This document shows positions 1 to 13,363 of a stretch of 64,000 bases of DNA, piece by piece; the first letter of the stretch is position 1, and every line of letters starts with the position of its first letter. The position numbers and the translations under genes are program-made. Source of the stretch: Atriophallophorus winterbourni. Its lineage: Eukaryota > Platyhelminthes > Trematoda > Plagiorchiida > Microphallidae. The stretch covers positions 1 through 64,000 of the forward strand of contig JACCGJ010001293.1 of NCBI GenBank assembly GCA_013407085.1, in the 5' to 3' direction. The notes below the pieces were generated by a model. The model worked only from the letters and a program-made list of their open reading frames with translations, made no database searches and had not been told where the DNA came from.

Positions 1-1290
1 ACCTACAACGAACCTTCTGAGACAGTTTTGCCAAGACTCGTAATCTGCACCAACTCTGGCATTGAAATCACCCAATACCACTACACAGATTTTCTGTGGC
101 ACGTTTTTCAGGACGGCAGTGAGGTTATGATAAAAAGCGTCTTTTTGAGCAGGCGTCGCAGGGAGCATCGGTTCATAAACGTTGACCAACTTAATGGCAC
201 CAGTAATGCACCTCAGATTTAAAGTCCAAATCCATTCGATCCCGCTGCTGTTTGGTTCTGTTGCTTTTATTATGTCGTTTCGCACGGCAAACCCAACTCT
301 ATGCAGTCGAGGCTCATCGGAACCTCTTCCTTTCCAAAAGAATGTGTAATGTCTTTCTGTAAGCTCACCAAAGTCTTGTAATCGCGTCTCTTGTAGGGTA
401 GCCACGTCGACATTCAGCCTCTCTAGCTCATTGTTAATCACGGCGGAAGCATGAACCGGACGTTCCAGGTTCCAATTTTCATAGCTGACATTTGTTGTTT
501 AGTATTTCGATTCGCTGGTGGGGAAAAATACAGTCTGCTTGTCGGTTGATTCCTAATCCCCATGCACCAAATGAGGATAGCAGACCGTTGCGAGACGGCA
601 CCTTATTGACTGGGGGCTGCCCAGCTTGAGGCAGGCGGTAGCCGTCCAATGAGACCTGGTTTTCTCTCCCACCGTCGAAAGCAGCCCCAGGCGCTTAGAT
701 CTACGCCAGTCGAGCCATATCTTTTAACCGGTATCTGCTGCTTCCCGTGTTATTTTCCGTAGAAGCGGAATGGAGTGTCCTCTCCATTGGTGCGTTGTGA
801 TGTACGCCAGGGCAGTTCAATATGGAGAACTAGCTGTTGCCCATGCAGCAATTGCTCCCTCTCCACGGCACCACTGGAACCAAACGAACAGCTAGGCTGA
901 TACTTTTGGACAACGATGCCGTCGCAGGAGCTGGCAGGACGAAGTTAAATAAACTTCGGACTGCCTAACGGGACTCCGGCTCCGGAATTTTATTCGAGGT
1001 TGACTCCTGAACCTTTTCCCTGAAGATATACCAAGGCATGGAGGTTTGAAATAAGGGTTTTCCTGTCCCCTAGTTGGCCGCCTTATGGCGTACTGAGCTC
1101 CACCTGCCCGAGCATGCTGGTTTGAGGCGCCAGTCAGCGCCTTGGCCTTTTCCCTGTCAGTTAGAATCGTTCCGCGGGTCACACGGCCCATGCGTGCAAA
1201 CCAGGAGCTGGACTGGTTGTCCGAGGCTATATGATAACTCGTGCCATATATATAATATATATATGGCACGCGTCTCATATAGCCTCTGAC
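1..1290 (-). mobile_element. LINE fragment, endonuclease region and 5' UTR (RTE-like), copy 1
   Basis: Read on the minus strand, this is a second copy of the element at 27286-28620, in inverted orientation. From about 1290 down to about 560 it matches the 5' untranslated part of that element. From about 560 down to 1 it encodes the N-terminal part of an AP-like endonuclease, with the start LGTWNVRS-type block, the QETRL block and the GDFNA block. Such proteins are often annotated 'craniofacial development protein 2-like' in animal genomes. The reading continues a little past GDFNA (RVGADYESW) until the window edge cuts it. Relative to copy 2 it lacks a short stretch just after the first endonuclease block. 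The reverse transcriptase, if present, lies outside the window. Confidence 0.8.
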
Positions 1291-1292
1291 AA
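1216..1292. repeat. Imperfect palindrome at the 5' end of the LINE copy
   Basis: Two arms of about 37 bases, each running from GTTGTC through GAGGCTATATGA to GTGCCATATATAT, face each other across a short AT core, with a few mismatches. The arms are the repeat-family sequence seen once in the other copies, so the element end has been inverted and duplicated here. A long hairpin could form. Confidence 0.7.
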
Positions 1293-1293
1293 C

Positions 1294-1327
<34 letters not shown>

Positions 1328-1485
1328 ATAATCTATATATATAGATATATATATATAATATATATAAGCTATTCTATATACTCATATATCTTCTAATTCT
1401 ATCTATACTATATATAACCGTCTCTCTCCTATCTATATCTATTATCTATTATAATTTCTCTCTACTCATATATATGCTATATCAC
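1292..1485. repeat. AT-rich and TCTA-type simple sequence
   Basis: Long runs of alternating TA followed by irregular CTATCTAT/CTCTCT repeats. No coding signal. It separates the LINE copy from the Ig-gene intron. Confidence 0.85.
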
Positions 1486-1749
1486 CCCCGCCCCCGACAC
1501 CGACAACGATTTCGAGATAGTTTTTGGGGCCGATCACGGCTTGCATCTGAAATTTCGTCAAGTAATGATTTGATTGCTTCTGTATAGAATGAAAATCATT
1601 ACTATTGTATGTATGGAATATGTGATAATTTTGATACATTTTACTTTTATACTAGCGTGCAATGTTGTTAAATGTTTCCAGGAATTAATTTCAAAAATTA
1701 TCATGATTCATTTCTTCATTTAAAGGTAATGTCATTTTACTGTATGCAG

Positions 1750-4700
1750 CTGGATGGGTTCGTCCAGGACTTTCATTGCAATGCAGAGTTCAAGATCCGA
1801 AGCTTCCGAGAATAATCTCTGGCCCATTACACACTGTTCTGTTAACACCGTCTGATGGCTCAACTGTTATTGCCGATCGTATTGTGCAATATTCAGAAAA
1901 CTCAGTGACCGTTCTGATCGGCAAACCTTTACGACTTTCATGTTTGTCTTCCGGTCATCCTATTCCTACTCCCAAATGGCGCTTCACCAAATCGGGCGCG
2001 ACAACAGACGTTGAGGTGCCAAATGTGAGAGCATTGTAGCGTTTGGCTTTCCGTGTAAAATAATTCATCCCTTGATTCAAAGTGTCCAGTTCGCTTAAAG
2101 TAAACGCTAGATGTGTGGATGATTTTTTTATTAAAATTAATTTAATACAATATGTGTTTACATTCATAAATTAGAATTTGATTTTTTCATGGTCAATGCA
2201 TGCCATGTCCATCAAACAGACCTGTAATTCACATTCTTGATAATTTTTGATAAATAGCTCAGTATTGATTTTCAAACGGAGCAAGATGGAAGTCTCCTGT
2301 TTGTGAGCAGTGCAACAACTGATCACGCCGGCACATATTCATGTCAGTATCCGAATTTGTTGCGTCATCAATTTACCGTGAAAGTTGAAGGTGAGTTTTA
2401 GTAAATAACTACCAATTCAAATGATATTTTGGGCCTTGCATTGCTGTTAAATCAAGACTTATTATCCCATACATATGTGATCATAGTTTCAAATGTCTGT
2501 TTGTATTCTGTAGCAGAACGAATTATCTCAGTCATCATAGAATAAAGGTATCACATTGAGAAATCATAGATAGCGAAATAGAAACAACGTGGCTGGTTAG
2601 AATCGTAAATGCGGAGGTTCATGCTTAAACTGGAATAGAGAGGACAAAAACAATGCTGATCAGCTCTCAAGCGTTATGAGAATAGATTTTGAGGCTTTAA
2701 AATTTTCGAAATATATCCAGCTGTAATGGTTTCCATATAATGAATGTGTAGCTTAGTTATATTGATTTTTTCATCCATAAAACGGTAGTTAGGAAATCAA
2801 GCGCATGCAGATCATGTTCACACATTCCTCTCCTGATGAGTGTAAGCAACAGGAAGCCGGTCTTTGGTTGTCTGTCTGACGGGATTGCATGAAATGAGCA
2901 TTTTTGTCATTTTTACTAGCTAAATTGCGGAGACGTCTTTCGAATTCATAGACTAGATCCTACTATCAGCAAGCAGACAAATTAAATCAACAGATTTGCA
3001 TCAATCAGAAATTTTTGAGAGGGCAATGCCACTCACTTTTTAGAGGCTGATGTCCTGTCATACGATATTTACTGTTGTCAACCTCCTTCGGTCGAAGGAT
3101 GTACATCACAATCAAATGAATGTTCTGGCGACGACAGTCAGAACTCCGTTGTATTGCATCAGTTGCACGCCGGCGGCGTAATCTGCGCTCAGCAACCGAG
3201 ACCTGTATCTGCTACTCCCAGGTTGCAGACGACGCTTTACACAATGCCTCCAATGTGAGCGGTCAAGAGCAAGTTCTTCCCAACTCGCCAAGCCAATGCC
3301 AAGAGCTTTCATATCTCTTTTTCAAACCTCTTTATACCGCAAGTGTGGTCTGCCCAATGGTCGACTATCTAGTTGCAACTCACCATAGAGTAGATCTTTC
3401 GATATTTACAATGGCAAAAATATACACCTGTGATGGTCAAACATTATGGAAACCATTTCGTTATTCCTGGCGATTTATATGTTCGCGCTCGTTATCTAGG
3501 GCACGGGTTTACCGGTCACGTAAATATATCTATGATTCAATGGTGGTCATATCTGATCGTAACATTTCTTTATAAATTCAGGTAAACCCGAATTCAGTAA
3601 AACCCCGAACGCGCAATATTCCGTTATTGGGATGGAAACGAGTTTACTTTGTGAAGCCAACACAGCTGTAAGCATTCCAACCCCAGACATTAACTGGTTA
3701 AGGAATGGCGAAAAATTGACTCATAAAGGATCAGTAAGTTATGTTCATAAAATGTTTCAAATTGTTCGAAGCTTATAAACGAAATCGTTTTTATGTGTTT
3801 TATCAATAAGCATTGACTCTAATCAACGAAAATGATATTTTCAACGCAGATATGTATCATGTTGATTGTCTCAATTGTGTCACTTGACATTTCTAAGCAA
3901 ATTTTAACTATCTCGCTAAATTGAGTCTGGGAAATAAATTCGAGAAAAGTTATCCATATTTTGTCCTGGACTAGAGACATTTTTAGGGATATATGTATGT
4001 TGGTATGTTAAATGTTATAACAACGAACGTATTGAAATCTAAATTGCTACACAATCTTAGAAATTTGTAGCTTAACGTTTGAATCATGCAGCATGGGAAA
4101 TTCGGAAAATTTCTAACACCGGTTCAAGACTCAGTGAATCTGATCTTACTTTTGTCTCCTGATGACGGCAAACAGAAAGAAAACGGTAACGGTGTTTAAG
4201 TCTTAAACGGTCATTTAATTTCGATCTTAGTATATATGGGAACAATTTTAAGAACGGATACCTTTTCAAGTAGAACAACTACATCTTACTATTAATATAA
4301 CATCCCCGGATGATTCTACCTCTCTGTATATATTCCCTCAAGGCTTGTAAAGTATTTAAACAAAATTATCGAACCAGAATTGCCTTGCTTCACTTTGAAG
4401 AGATTTGAGGATTACGTATAACAATTTCAACTCGTAGATATCTATGAAATAATTTTTTGTCTAATCATCTAAGTTTGAACAACTGACATCAAAAACAGCT
4501 TTGAATATTCCAATTTATTAGTTAGCAATCTACTTCACACTCATATCATTTTTCATTATGATTATTTCATCTTCAGAATCGATAATCATTAAATTCAGTA
4601 ATGCTAATATTGGGTTTAAATTTCTATTTTTGTGATTACTCGTGAGTAGCAACGCCTTCTAGTAATTCACACTTTCGATCTCGAGGGTGCCAATGTAATC

Positions 4701-7700
4701 ACTGAACTGGAATATCTCGCTTAAATGTGCTCAACAGCAGTGTAAGTTCTCCAGCACGATTGTGTATAGAATCCCGGACCATTACATTTGTATTCAGACG
4801 CCATCTGGTCTAATCTACTGTTGGCTGTTTGGCTAGTTGCAATTTAGCATTCTTGAATAAATCTATACTCACGTTGATTTGAGTAGATTTATTTGTTCGA
4901 ATAATCTATTAGAGAGGAACATTTGCGGTCCGACCATATTCTAACACTTACTGTTTAACCTCTCGTTAATATTAATCAATCGTCTCAATTGTTTTCAAAT
5001 ACAGAGTCTAGTTTTGCAGCATTTAAATGAGAGTTCATTCATGATCCAATGCAATATATCGAATGTCCATGGTTGAATATCTCAAAATACCGAAATCACG
5101 TATGGAAGCCCCCACACACTACGAAATATTCGTTCAACTATTTTTGGTTTTGACGGCCTGAAGGTTATTCTCCAATGCGACATTCAAGGGGAGCCTGAAC
5201 TTTCATTCACTTGGCGAAAGGACGGCGCCATTCAACACCGCGGATACTCGTACGAGATTACGGTAAATCCACTCTCTATTGATATCGCATGCATTCCTTA
5301 CATATGGATGAGAAAAAAAATAGAAGGATCAAGCGATTAACTCAGAACTTAATTGCCCACTAAGCAGTTTCCATTTGCGAAAGGTTCTAGAATCAAATGG
5401 TATGAATGTCCTCCAATATGATCCCTTTCCTGAACGTAGTATGATATGTTTCAAACAATTCTTTCAGCAAGATTTAATTTTAATAATTTCCTCATGCAAT
5501 GGGTACGAATTATCATGCAAGGTGGTATATCGCAGCGGATTTTAACAGTAACAGTGTATGAAATTATCTAGATGCAACTGTGAGTTATCGGTGAATTTTG
5601 AAAGAAGTTCAGGAAAAATAGCAAGAGAACAGTTCTAATTATTAGTAATATACAGGCGAAAATGAGTTGTACACCATCAACTAAACACAACTGAATGTAT
5701 AAGTTCAATTAAAACGTTGTCGTAATCATCTCCTTATTCGCCCTAAATCGCATCAGCTGCGTTATACTGATACGCTGTGAATACCACAGAGAGCGCATAC
5801 TGACACTTCATATGTTTGCCATATTGAAACAGATAAGCGAGCATTTCCTACTGTCAACGTAGCAGGGTTTTCGACTATCGGTGTTTCGATTCCAGCACCA
5901 CATCAACACGCGAATTAATGAATGATCATTTCGTTTGGCAAGAAAGGTGGAAAATCATTGAGATTTTTAATAATGCAAGCTTGTTAAGTGAACTTAATCT
6001 TTTTTTAAAGAGTAGCAACTTTGTGTAACTAAAGTTGATTTACAAAAACGTTTACTCAAGAATACGTTTGTTTTCGTTATAGAAACAACTTAGAAAATAA
6101 ATTTTCCATCATTAATTTCAGCGATTATGTGAAATATTTAAATATAATATATGATCATTTAAGAGTTTATCTAGTTTTTCTCTCAAAACTAGCTTCTGTT
6201 TTATTAAATTATGCGGAGGACGTTCAAACGTGTGATGTATTTCCACTGCAAACAATGTTGCTCTGCTTTAATCAACGTAGGAATTACCCCTACATGACGG
6301 ATAGCTCACACGTTTTAGATCCTCATTTTGGCTAATATGCTAACTCAAGGAAACAAGTGTTGCAGCTGAGAACTTGAAACATTTAGTGCCTCTTTGTGAC
6401 AATTCAAACGATGATACTCAGCATATGTATTCATTTTACCATGGAAATTGCTCTACTAGAAGTATGATAATAGTTGTAGGTTTATTTCGTGCTTAACTGA
6501 CTTTTTGTGAATTGTATACACTGTTATCAATTGAATAATGTTTCCAACATAAATGTTATTTTGAAAGAGTCCGACGAGATCATCAGAAGGAAAATATACA
6601 TGCACCGGAGTAAACGATCTTGGAAGCGCTCTGAGAAATGTGACGCTCTTCTTGGCCGGCGAAGAAGGACCACAGTTGTCATTCTCTCCCGATTCCGTTC
6701 GATGGAATGCCTTAAAAAAATACTCTGAAGACGGCTATCAAAAAGCAATCATATTTTCACGGGGATATTATGAGATCCATTGCGCAAGTTCGTCGGCGCA
6801 ATCAGTCAACATTGCGAGGCGAGTGGAATATCGATTTTCATATTTATATATGGCAACATGTCGCGAGTATTTCAAGAAAAAATTGGCTAATTTCTGAATT
6901 CTCATGCATTCTTAGGGATCCTGCAGTCAGAGCTCGCAACCCTGGAAACACTGAAAAAAGTTTGAACAATATGTGAAAATTTATAAAAATGTTGAATAAT
7001 TGTAAAAGACTAAACTGTTCCATAAATACAGTTATTGGTTTTAACTAATAAACCTACATACAAATCTATCAGCGTGTCTTCAACCGCAATATGTAATGTC
7101 AGTTACGATAGGGGTTTGTGCGTCTTGACGCAATAATGAAATGCCAAGCAAGATATGAATTGTTAGCCACCGTTGAATGAGGCTTGCTGAGTCATTGTGT
7201 CATAGTTTTTTGCACATGAGTTGAATTTCAGATACGTGTATGCGCAACCCCGAAGGGGTTGGCTGAGTAAACATTAATCGTAACTAGCTTATAAGTGCAC
7301 CCCAGTTTTACCAATTCTCCATCGATTGAAAGATCGCCCATGCTGATCGTACTGTTTCTAACAAATGATTGCGTGCAGCATTAATCTATCATAGTGTTTG
7401 TGCTTTGAAATGCATTTTCTTGTGGTTTTCGGTCAAGCTCGCGGTTTCAACCCATCTACACGAGAGTGGGCACATGGTGGCAAATGTTTCGTTCTCCTAA
7501 CACGATTCGCCCTGGCAATTGCGTTCAAACAGTGTTTTTGTGTCTAAGTCATTTGAGTCTCAATCATATCGCTCCTTCTAAATAAGTACAAGCTGCTTAA
7601 ATAATTTCGTAGGTTGAGTTTCGTAAAAATACAAATACACACGAATTTCGTTGAGAGTTTAATATAATTAACTGCATCCACTCTGTGTGTGTCACGTGAT

Positions 7701-8569
7701 GAAACTTTTGCACGTATCATCATTATAAAAACACTTTTAGTTGGCCACATTCTAACCACTGCCGTTTTCCATTCTCGTCTTCAACAATTGTTATACTAGA
7801 ACGAAACCGGACAATCGTCCTCTCACGTCAAATTCTGAATTCTACGCCTTCAATTTGGAAACTGTTGCGAACAAAATCGTCGAGGTCTTCGAATGCACTA
7901 ATGGCGGAACTAGAGTCAGATCTCTTTTGGAGTTGACCACGGTACCAGGTAAATTTCGGAATTAAAATATGTCAAGCATATTTCAATAAATTTTTATTAT
8001 TGAGTTGTTTCTCCAAACGTTTATTTTACCATAAACTTGAATTGCAGAGAAAAATCTAGTTGAATTCACCCATAATTTGCAAGAGAACAACGTGGAGGTA
8101 TGCTTGGGATCTGAAGACATGAACGAGTTGCTGAAGATGCAAGATGGTTGCACTTACGATTACTACGTCGATTACCGTGTGCTGAACGCAGAACATGTAA
8201 TGTCTCAGCCCATACGGTGCGGTGCTCGGTGCGTGATAGTTGAGAATTTGGAAAAAGGTAAAAATTGGACCTGACCTAAATTCCGTTTGAATCAAGTATA
8301 TAATATACGAAGTACTTAACAAATGCATTCATTTTTATCATATTTTAGATAAGAAGTATGAAATAAGCGTGAGGCTACATGTTTCTGGTTTACCATCAGC
8401 AACTTCACAAAGGGTAACGGTCGTATTTCCATCGAGGAGACTCAGCGCGGGCGCAATTGCGGGAATCGCGATTGCCGTTATATCTGTTATCACGCTGATA
8501 ATCCTCGGGATTGTATTCCGGAACAATGTAAAAAATGCATTCAAAAAACTCTGGAGGAGTTTAGCATAA
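1750..8569 (+). CDS. Immunoglobulin-superfamily transmembrane protein (5' exons missing; in-frame TGA in one exon)
   Basis: Eight exons are seen: 1750-2024, 2258-2390, 3582-3733, 5005-5262, 6568-6866, 7800-7948, 8048-8257 and 8349-8569. Each has AG/GT borders, and the phases (2,0,1,0,0,2,1,1) agree across every junction. The first exon opens with an AG acceptor, so the start codon and signal peptide lie upstream and were not found. Ig hallmarks are visible: RLSC then PKWRF, closed by DHAGTYSC; SLLCEA then INWLRNG, closed by FMIQCNISN; VILQC then FTWRKDG, closed by GKYTC; and YEIHC closed by VFEC. The last exons give a fibronectin-III-like end (KYEISVRLHVSG), then a hydrophobic helix of about 23 residues, then a basic tail of about 14 residues ending in WRSLA and TAA. 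This is a cell-surface adhesion or receptor type protein; the partner is unknown. In exon 5005-5262 an in-frame TGA lies at 5074-5076, so the copy may be a pseudogene, a null allele or carry a sequence error. Splicing is by inspection only. Confidence 0.8.
3112..3320 (-). mobile_element. LINE C-terminal remnant inside an intron of the Ig gene
   Basis: The minus strand reads GLASWEELALDRSHWRHCV, a pattern typical of the C-terminal end of LINE reverse transcriptase proteins (W-x-x-L-A-x-D-R-x-x-W-R). It is flanked by GC-richer sequence than the surrounding intron. No other domain is intact. Family assignment (RTE- or jockey-like) is uncertain. Confidence 0.5.
4110..4205 (-). repeat. Partial copy of dispersed repeat family D
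   Basis: The reverse complement, with the core TTTGCCGTCATCAGG...AGTAAGAT, matches parts of 57880-57960 and 43150-43215. It lies in an intron of the Ig gene. Nature unknown; only this part of the family is recognisable here. Confidence 0.5.
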
Positions 8570-8680
8570 ATGTTATCTGCAACTGCGAACTTTCACCGCT
8601 TTGCTTCAAATATATCTCGCGATTGATAATCCGCCAAGCTTGCTACTGTTGTAAAGGCTTCAGCGAATAACATTTTGAAA

Positions 8681-8686
8681 AATAAA
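8681..8686 (+). terminator. Polyadenylation signal AATAAA of the Ig gene
   Basis: AATAAA lies 112 bases after the TAA stop at 8569, in AT-rich sequence, at the expected place for the 3' end of the transcript. Confidence 0.6.
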
Positions 8687-8778
8687 CAATTATCAATTAT
8701 TTTTCCTATATTTCTACATCTTGTGCACATGCTAATTCCTTGTATGAGATGATGTGATATATGGACTCATTTTGTATG

Positions 8779-9420
8779 TTAGAATCGTGGTTTCTTTGAT
8801 TTATGGACGGAGAAAGAAGAACAAATTGTGGTGAGCTGTCGCGTCATCAGGGCTTGATTGAAATCAGCCAATTCCAGCATTGCCATTCGCTCTTGATATT
8901 GGATGTGCTGCATCCCATCAACTAGCTTCATGTCTCGGTGGTTCATTCTATCTTGCAATCCAAAGGCTTTCCACAGCCACGGTGGGATCATGGACTCCAT
9001 CGTTAGATGGATGTAAGTAATTAATGTAATTAATTGCTGAATTAATTCAGTAAATCATGGAAGCCATTTTGAAGAACCGCCCAAATATTCTCTGCAGTAT
9101 TCCCAAGATACCGCATGCCCAGTTGAAGACTTTCTGATAAGGCCGATTCAGTTTCGAGTTATTGGTTATCCGCATACCAAGATCCTTCTCAGCAGTGTTT
9201 CGAATCAGTTTTTAACGATTGAGATGATGAGTTTGCTCGTATTGCATGTCAAGATGTAGACTTTTAAAGTTACGTTTGTGGAAAGGCATATGATTTAGTC
9301 GAGACCAGAGTTACCAAGCATCCAAGTCCTCTTGCAGCATCAAGCAACCGACCGTAAAGCGAATTTGCTACCATATATTATCTCATTAGCATAAAGAACC
9401 ATCTTGCATCGTACTACTTG
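8779..9420 (-). mobile_element. Decayed LINE reverse-transcriptase C-terminal relic
   Basis: The minus strand at 9000-8779 reads ESMIPPWLWKAF...KLVDGMQHIQYQERMAMLEL, the degraded counterpart of the PTMEY..WAPWL...ATKLV...YTERLRRLGL block of the CR1 element at 11421-12140. Further upstream on the same strand, 9420-9060, weak matches to the preceding RT segment are split by stops. The relic sits just downstream of the Ig gene, in the opposite direction. Confidence 0.6.
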
Positions 9421-11185
9421 GGTATTATCAATTATGCATAACTAGAAATGGATAGGCCTGATCACTTGAAATTGATGGATGACGCTGGTGACATTGATGG
9501 TTTTAGGCAGACTGCCGTCATTGCGGCCTTGCACATGCCGATTGGTGAGATAATCTCAAAAAATTCACCAAAAATTTGCCAACTAAAAACAAAATGCAGT
9601 AATTAAGTGATTTTAGTGAGAGGGCACATTACGATTCTTGCCACAATTGACTAGGAAATTTTGGGGTAGTTAGAATAAATAAAATTAGAAAACGCCTTTT
9701 GAAACTGTGCACACAGTTAAAAATTTTCGTCTCTTACATTAGTTTCAAGCAAAGACACAGCATTAAGTCTCTTGGACACTTCCTCGTTTCATAACATTGA
9801 TTGTCCACGTTTAGCTTATTTCGTGGCACCGTGTCCAGGATAATTATGCAGACAACTTGTTACTCATGAGCAAACATAAGTTTGAAATATTAAATTCCTG
9901 AAATTTATAAAATGTTATCAGTACAAAATGTTCCGACAGCTTGAGGATTTGTAAAACTAATTATATCATTAGGAACGGTTTCCGCTGTCGAGCTTGCAAA
10001 CAGTCGATGCTGGAATACATGTGAGTTCAAAATTTCTCTGTGGTTATCGAGCTGATTGACGCGTGAAGCCTGTGATGCGTAAGGCGTTTCCAGTGAATTC
10101 GGTGTCACTGACCGATCGGTAAATTACAGAATGGTTTATCAATGAGAGAGAGATAGCCAGGAGACACATTTTGATGATCTATTTAACAAGCAACTTCGTA
10201 TAATTCTTTTTAAATCTATCTAACAGAAATTGTGGAACAATGTTTGATTACGATACAAAACACGTAAGAAAAATATGTGAGGGTTCTTTTTGTCGGCGTG
10301 CGTTATTTGTACATTTGCCTCCTATAGAAACCCGAGAGTGCACATCAACCAATCAGATGATGCGTGTGTGTGTTCGAAGTGATTTACTACAGAAACCCGA
10401 GAAGTTAAGGGTAGACATTACGTGCGGCGTATGTATTTCTGTCAGCCAAAGAGAATTGACCGTCGTACGAGTAAAATTTGAGTGTTATCTGGCGTGAAGG
10501 TTTTCCTCGTTTCATTAATAAATGAAATTTTTCGTTTTCAATTAAAAACACGTTAGACATATAAGATCGACATGCATACAGTTTATTCCCAATGTGAAAC
10601 AAACAAGCTATCGCATAGATAGCAATTTTCTAGATGACCTGAAGAGATAGTAAACAACCAATATTAAACTGCCTATCACCAAGCTTCTTTTCCAGAGCTT
10701 AGAACATATATATAAATAGAAAATGTTGCATTACATGCTAACTTGATTAACTTAACCATGGAACAAGGTAACAATGGTTTATTTCAGTAAAGAAGCGCAC
10801 AAGCTTAAAACAACCGCAGGATATTGCGGTGTTCAATAATGCAAGCAATAAGTGAAAAAATACGCGAATGTCATAAGAAGATCAGCCTCATGGGATTTTA
10901 TAATGATGTTCGTGGAGGTAAGAGTCAATACTGTTTTTAGACACGGTTAAAGATTCAGGGTGTCCGATGCTTCAGAAGTAGCTTTATATGAAGTGAATGA
11001 AAGGTTGCATTTTTCACATCAATATATAAGTTTGCTCCTGAAAATCCTTTCAATAGGTAAATGCACAACACCCGACGGTAATGAGTTCCATAAGAAAATA
11101 AATGCGCACCAGATAAAGGCACCGACGGCAGTTTCGGTGAAGATGTGGAATATCAAATGCCATTGTGCGAGTTTTCTAGGACTAA
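9421..11185. other. No gene recognised
   Basis: AT-rich sequence with only short open frames (for example 10240-10497 and 10960-11232) that show no domain, no splice-supported extension and no similarity to other parts of the window. I see nothing to annotate here. Confidence 0.5.
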
Positions 11186-11420
11186 AAACTCAACCTTCAA
11201 GTTCAAATTCAAATTCAAAGATTTATGGTTAAAAAGTTAATACTTTACAACACCACAGGATAACGGTATTAATAAAACATGGAAAAATACAATAGTATAA
11301 AAGCAATAGAGAATATCAAATGTAGGGCTCACGAATGTTATTCTTTTGCACAAGTAAGTCCAATTTCACTCTAAACGCCGCCAGGCAAGGAGAGTCCACC
11401 ACATGTTGGGTTAGGGGATT

Positions 11421-13360
11421 TCAAAGAAATATGGCACGTATGGCGAAAAAATGGCGCCGACTGTCAACACGGGAACTTGGGACGTAAAGGGATGAGGTAT
11501 GCCCTCGTGTCACTTTCCCATCACACACATGAAGCAAGTGTTTTAGTGGATGTCCTTTGGTAGACACAATTCTATAAGTCAGAATAATATCGCGTCGTAT
11601 CCTCCTTTGGGTAAAATCGCATAGACCCAGACGTCGCAATCTTTCGGTGTACGGAACATTGCGAAGACCCATCACTAACTTTGTTGCTCTGTGATAGATT
11701 TTATCGAAGAGAGCAATATCCTTTCGCAGCCAAGGAGCCCACACCTCTACCGCATACTCCATCGTAGGGCGAAGGTAGACATTCATTATCCTTGGTAACG
11801 TTACCAGAGAGAATCTTCCAAATATTCTTCGAAAGATACCTAACAATCTGTTTGCTCGTCGATATATGTTCTGACAGTGCGCTGTGCTCTTCAGGTTCCC
11901 GCTAATCCACACTCCAAGATCTTTTTCTAACGAGCTCCATGCTAGGTTTTCAGTTCCCAATCGATATGTCCAAGGAACATTCTTGCCAAGATGGAGCATC
12001 TTACATTTCTGTATGTTGAATGACATGTCATTCATGGCCGCCCAATTCGACACGCTGTCCAAATCCGTTTGCAGTTTCTCACAGTCCTCTGCAGAACTTA
12101 TTGGCGTCCAAATTTTCATATCATCCGCGAACAGGACCATTTTGGACGATATGAGGGGGGGGGTAAATCATTTATGTACAACAGAAAGAGGAGCGGGCCT
12201 AGCACAGACCCTTGTGGGACTCCACTGGTGGTTTTGAACGTTTGGGATAGCGCTCCGTTAACTTTTACTCGGGCGTCGCGATCTGACAGATAGTCGCACA
12301 ACCATGAGAGGAGTGGATCACATATTCCTAAGCGCATCAGTTTTTGAAGAAGCAAATGATGATTGACTCTGTCAAAAGCTTCCGAAATGTCTAGGTAACA
12401 GACGTGGATGCAAGATCTTTTATCCATCTCCTTTGTCCAGTCGTCTAACGTGAGGAGAAGATTTGTGAGACAAGATCGGTGTGATCGAAATCCATGCTGC
12501 GCTGGCGAAAACAAATTATGCGATTCGAAGTGTGCAACTATTATTTCCGAGACGATACGTTCTATGAGTTTAGCAATAACAGGTAAAACTGTGACGGGAC
12601 GATAATTTGCAGTGTTAGGTCGGCAACCGCCTTTGAAGATAGGTGTTATCACGCCAGACTTCCAATCTTTCGGTACAACTCCCTTAAGCAACGAATAGTT
12701 AAACAGGCTGGAGAGCGGTTCACAAAGCTGACGGTGAAAGAACCTGAGCACATCCGGTGTGATGCCATCCGCTCCTGGGGATTTTCTTACCTTTAGTTTG
12801 AGCAAGTGACTTGCAACAATCATTGGATTTATCGAAATATCGCACAACGTTTCGATTCCTGTTTCGATTGAATACTCAGAACGTTCCACTAAAACCTTTG
12901 GCACGAACACCTTAGAATAGTAAATTGCCAGAGCATTTGCGGTTTCTAACGCTGTTTCAGTTAGTTTTTCGCCATTCTGGATGGGAAAAATACCTGGTTT
13001 GACTTTTGCTTTCGCGTTCATGATTTTGTATAATAACTTAGGGTTGCGTTCCATTTTCGACAGGAGCATCAATTGGTGCTCTTCCTTATCCTCTCGAATA
13101 AGCGCAGTCACTTTGTTGCGTAACATACGGAAATGTTGCCAAGAAGTAGAAGTAGTGTTGGCTTTATGCTGCACCCACGCTGCTCTCTTCAGTGCTATCC
13201 ACTTTTTTGTTCTGCTGCGGACAACAAAACGAAGTTCATCGACGCACCTTTTCTGAACGATCTGCGAGTTCTCGTCTATCTTCATTTTCAGAAAACCTAC
13301 AAGCTCGTTCCATTGCGAGTCAGGGGTTATATTGTCCGTCTGAAAGTGCGGAATCTGCAC
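11421..13360 (-). pseudogene. CR1 reverse transcriptase, frameshifted at a G run
   Basis: The first part (13360-12116) contains KSPGADGITPD, W..GVITPIFKGG, YRPVTVLP, QHGFRSHRSC, YLDISEAFDRVNH and GVPQGSVLGPLLFLLYINDLP. These are RT motifs 0 to 4. The catalytic box F-A-D-D-M lies in the second frame (12140-11421). The break falls exactly in the nine-base G run at 12155-12163 (C run in the coding strand), so a single base lost or two gained explains it. The second part carries the CR1 thumb region (PTMEYAVEVWAPW, YHRATKLV, RRDIILTYRI). It ends in TGA at 11421-11423, where the copy at 47945 has FLWNALPE. Confidence 0.88.
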
Positions 13361-13363
13361 GAG

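Noticed and set aside
892..1289. Open frames on both strands
   Set aside because: They lie in the 5' UTR part of a LINE copy, and the matching part at 27286 is not open in the same frame.
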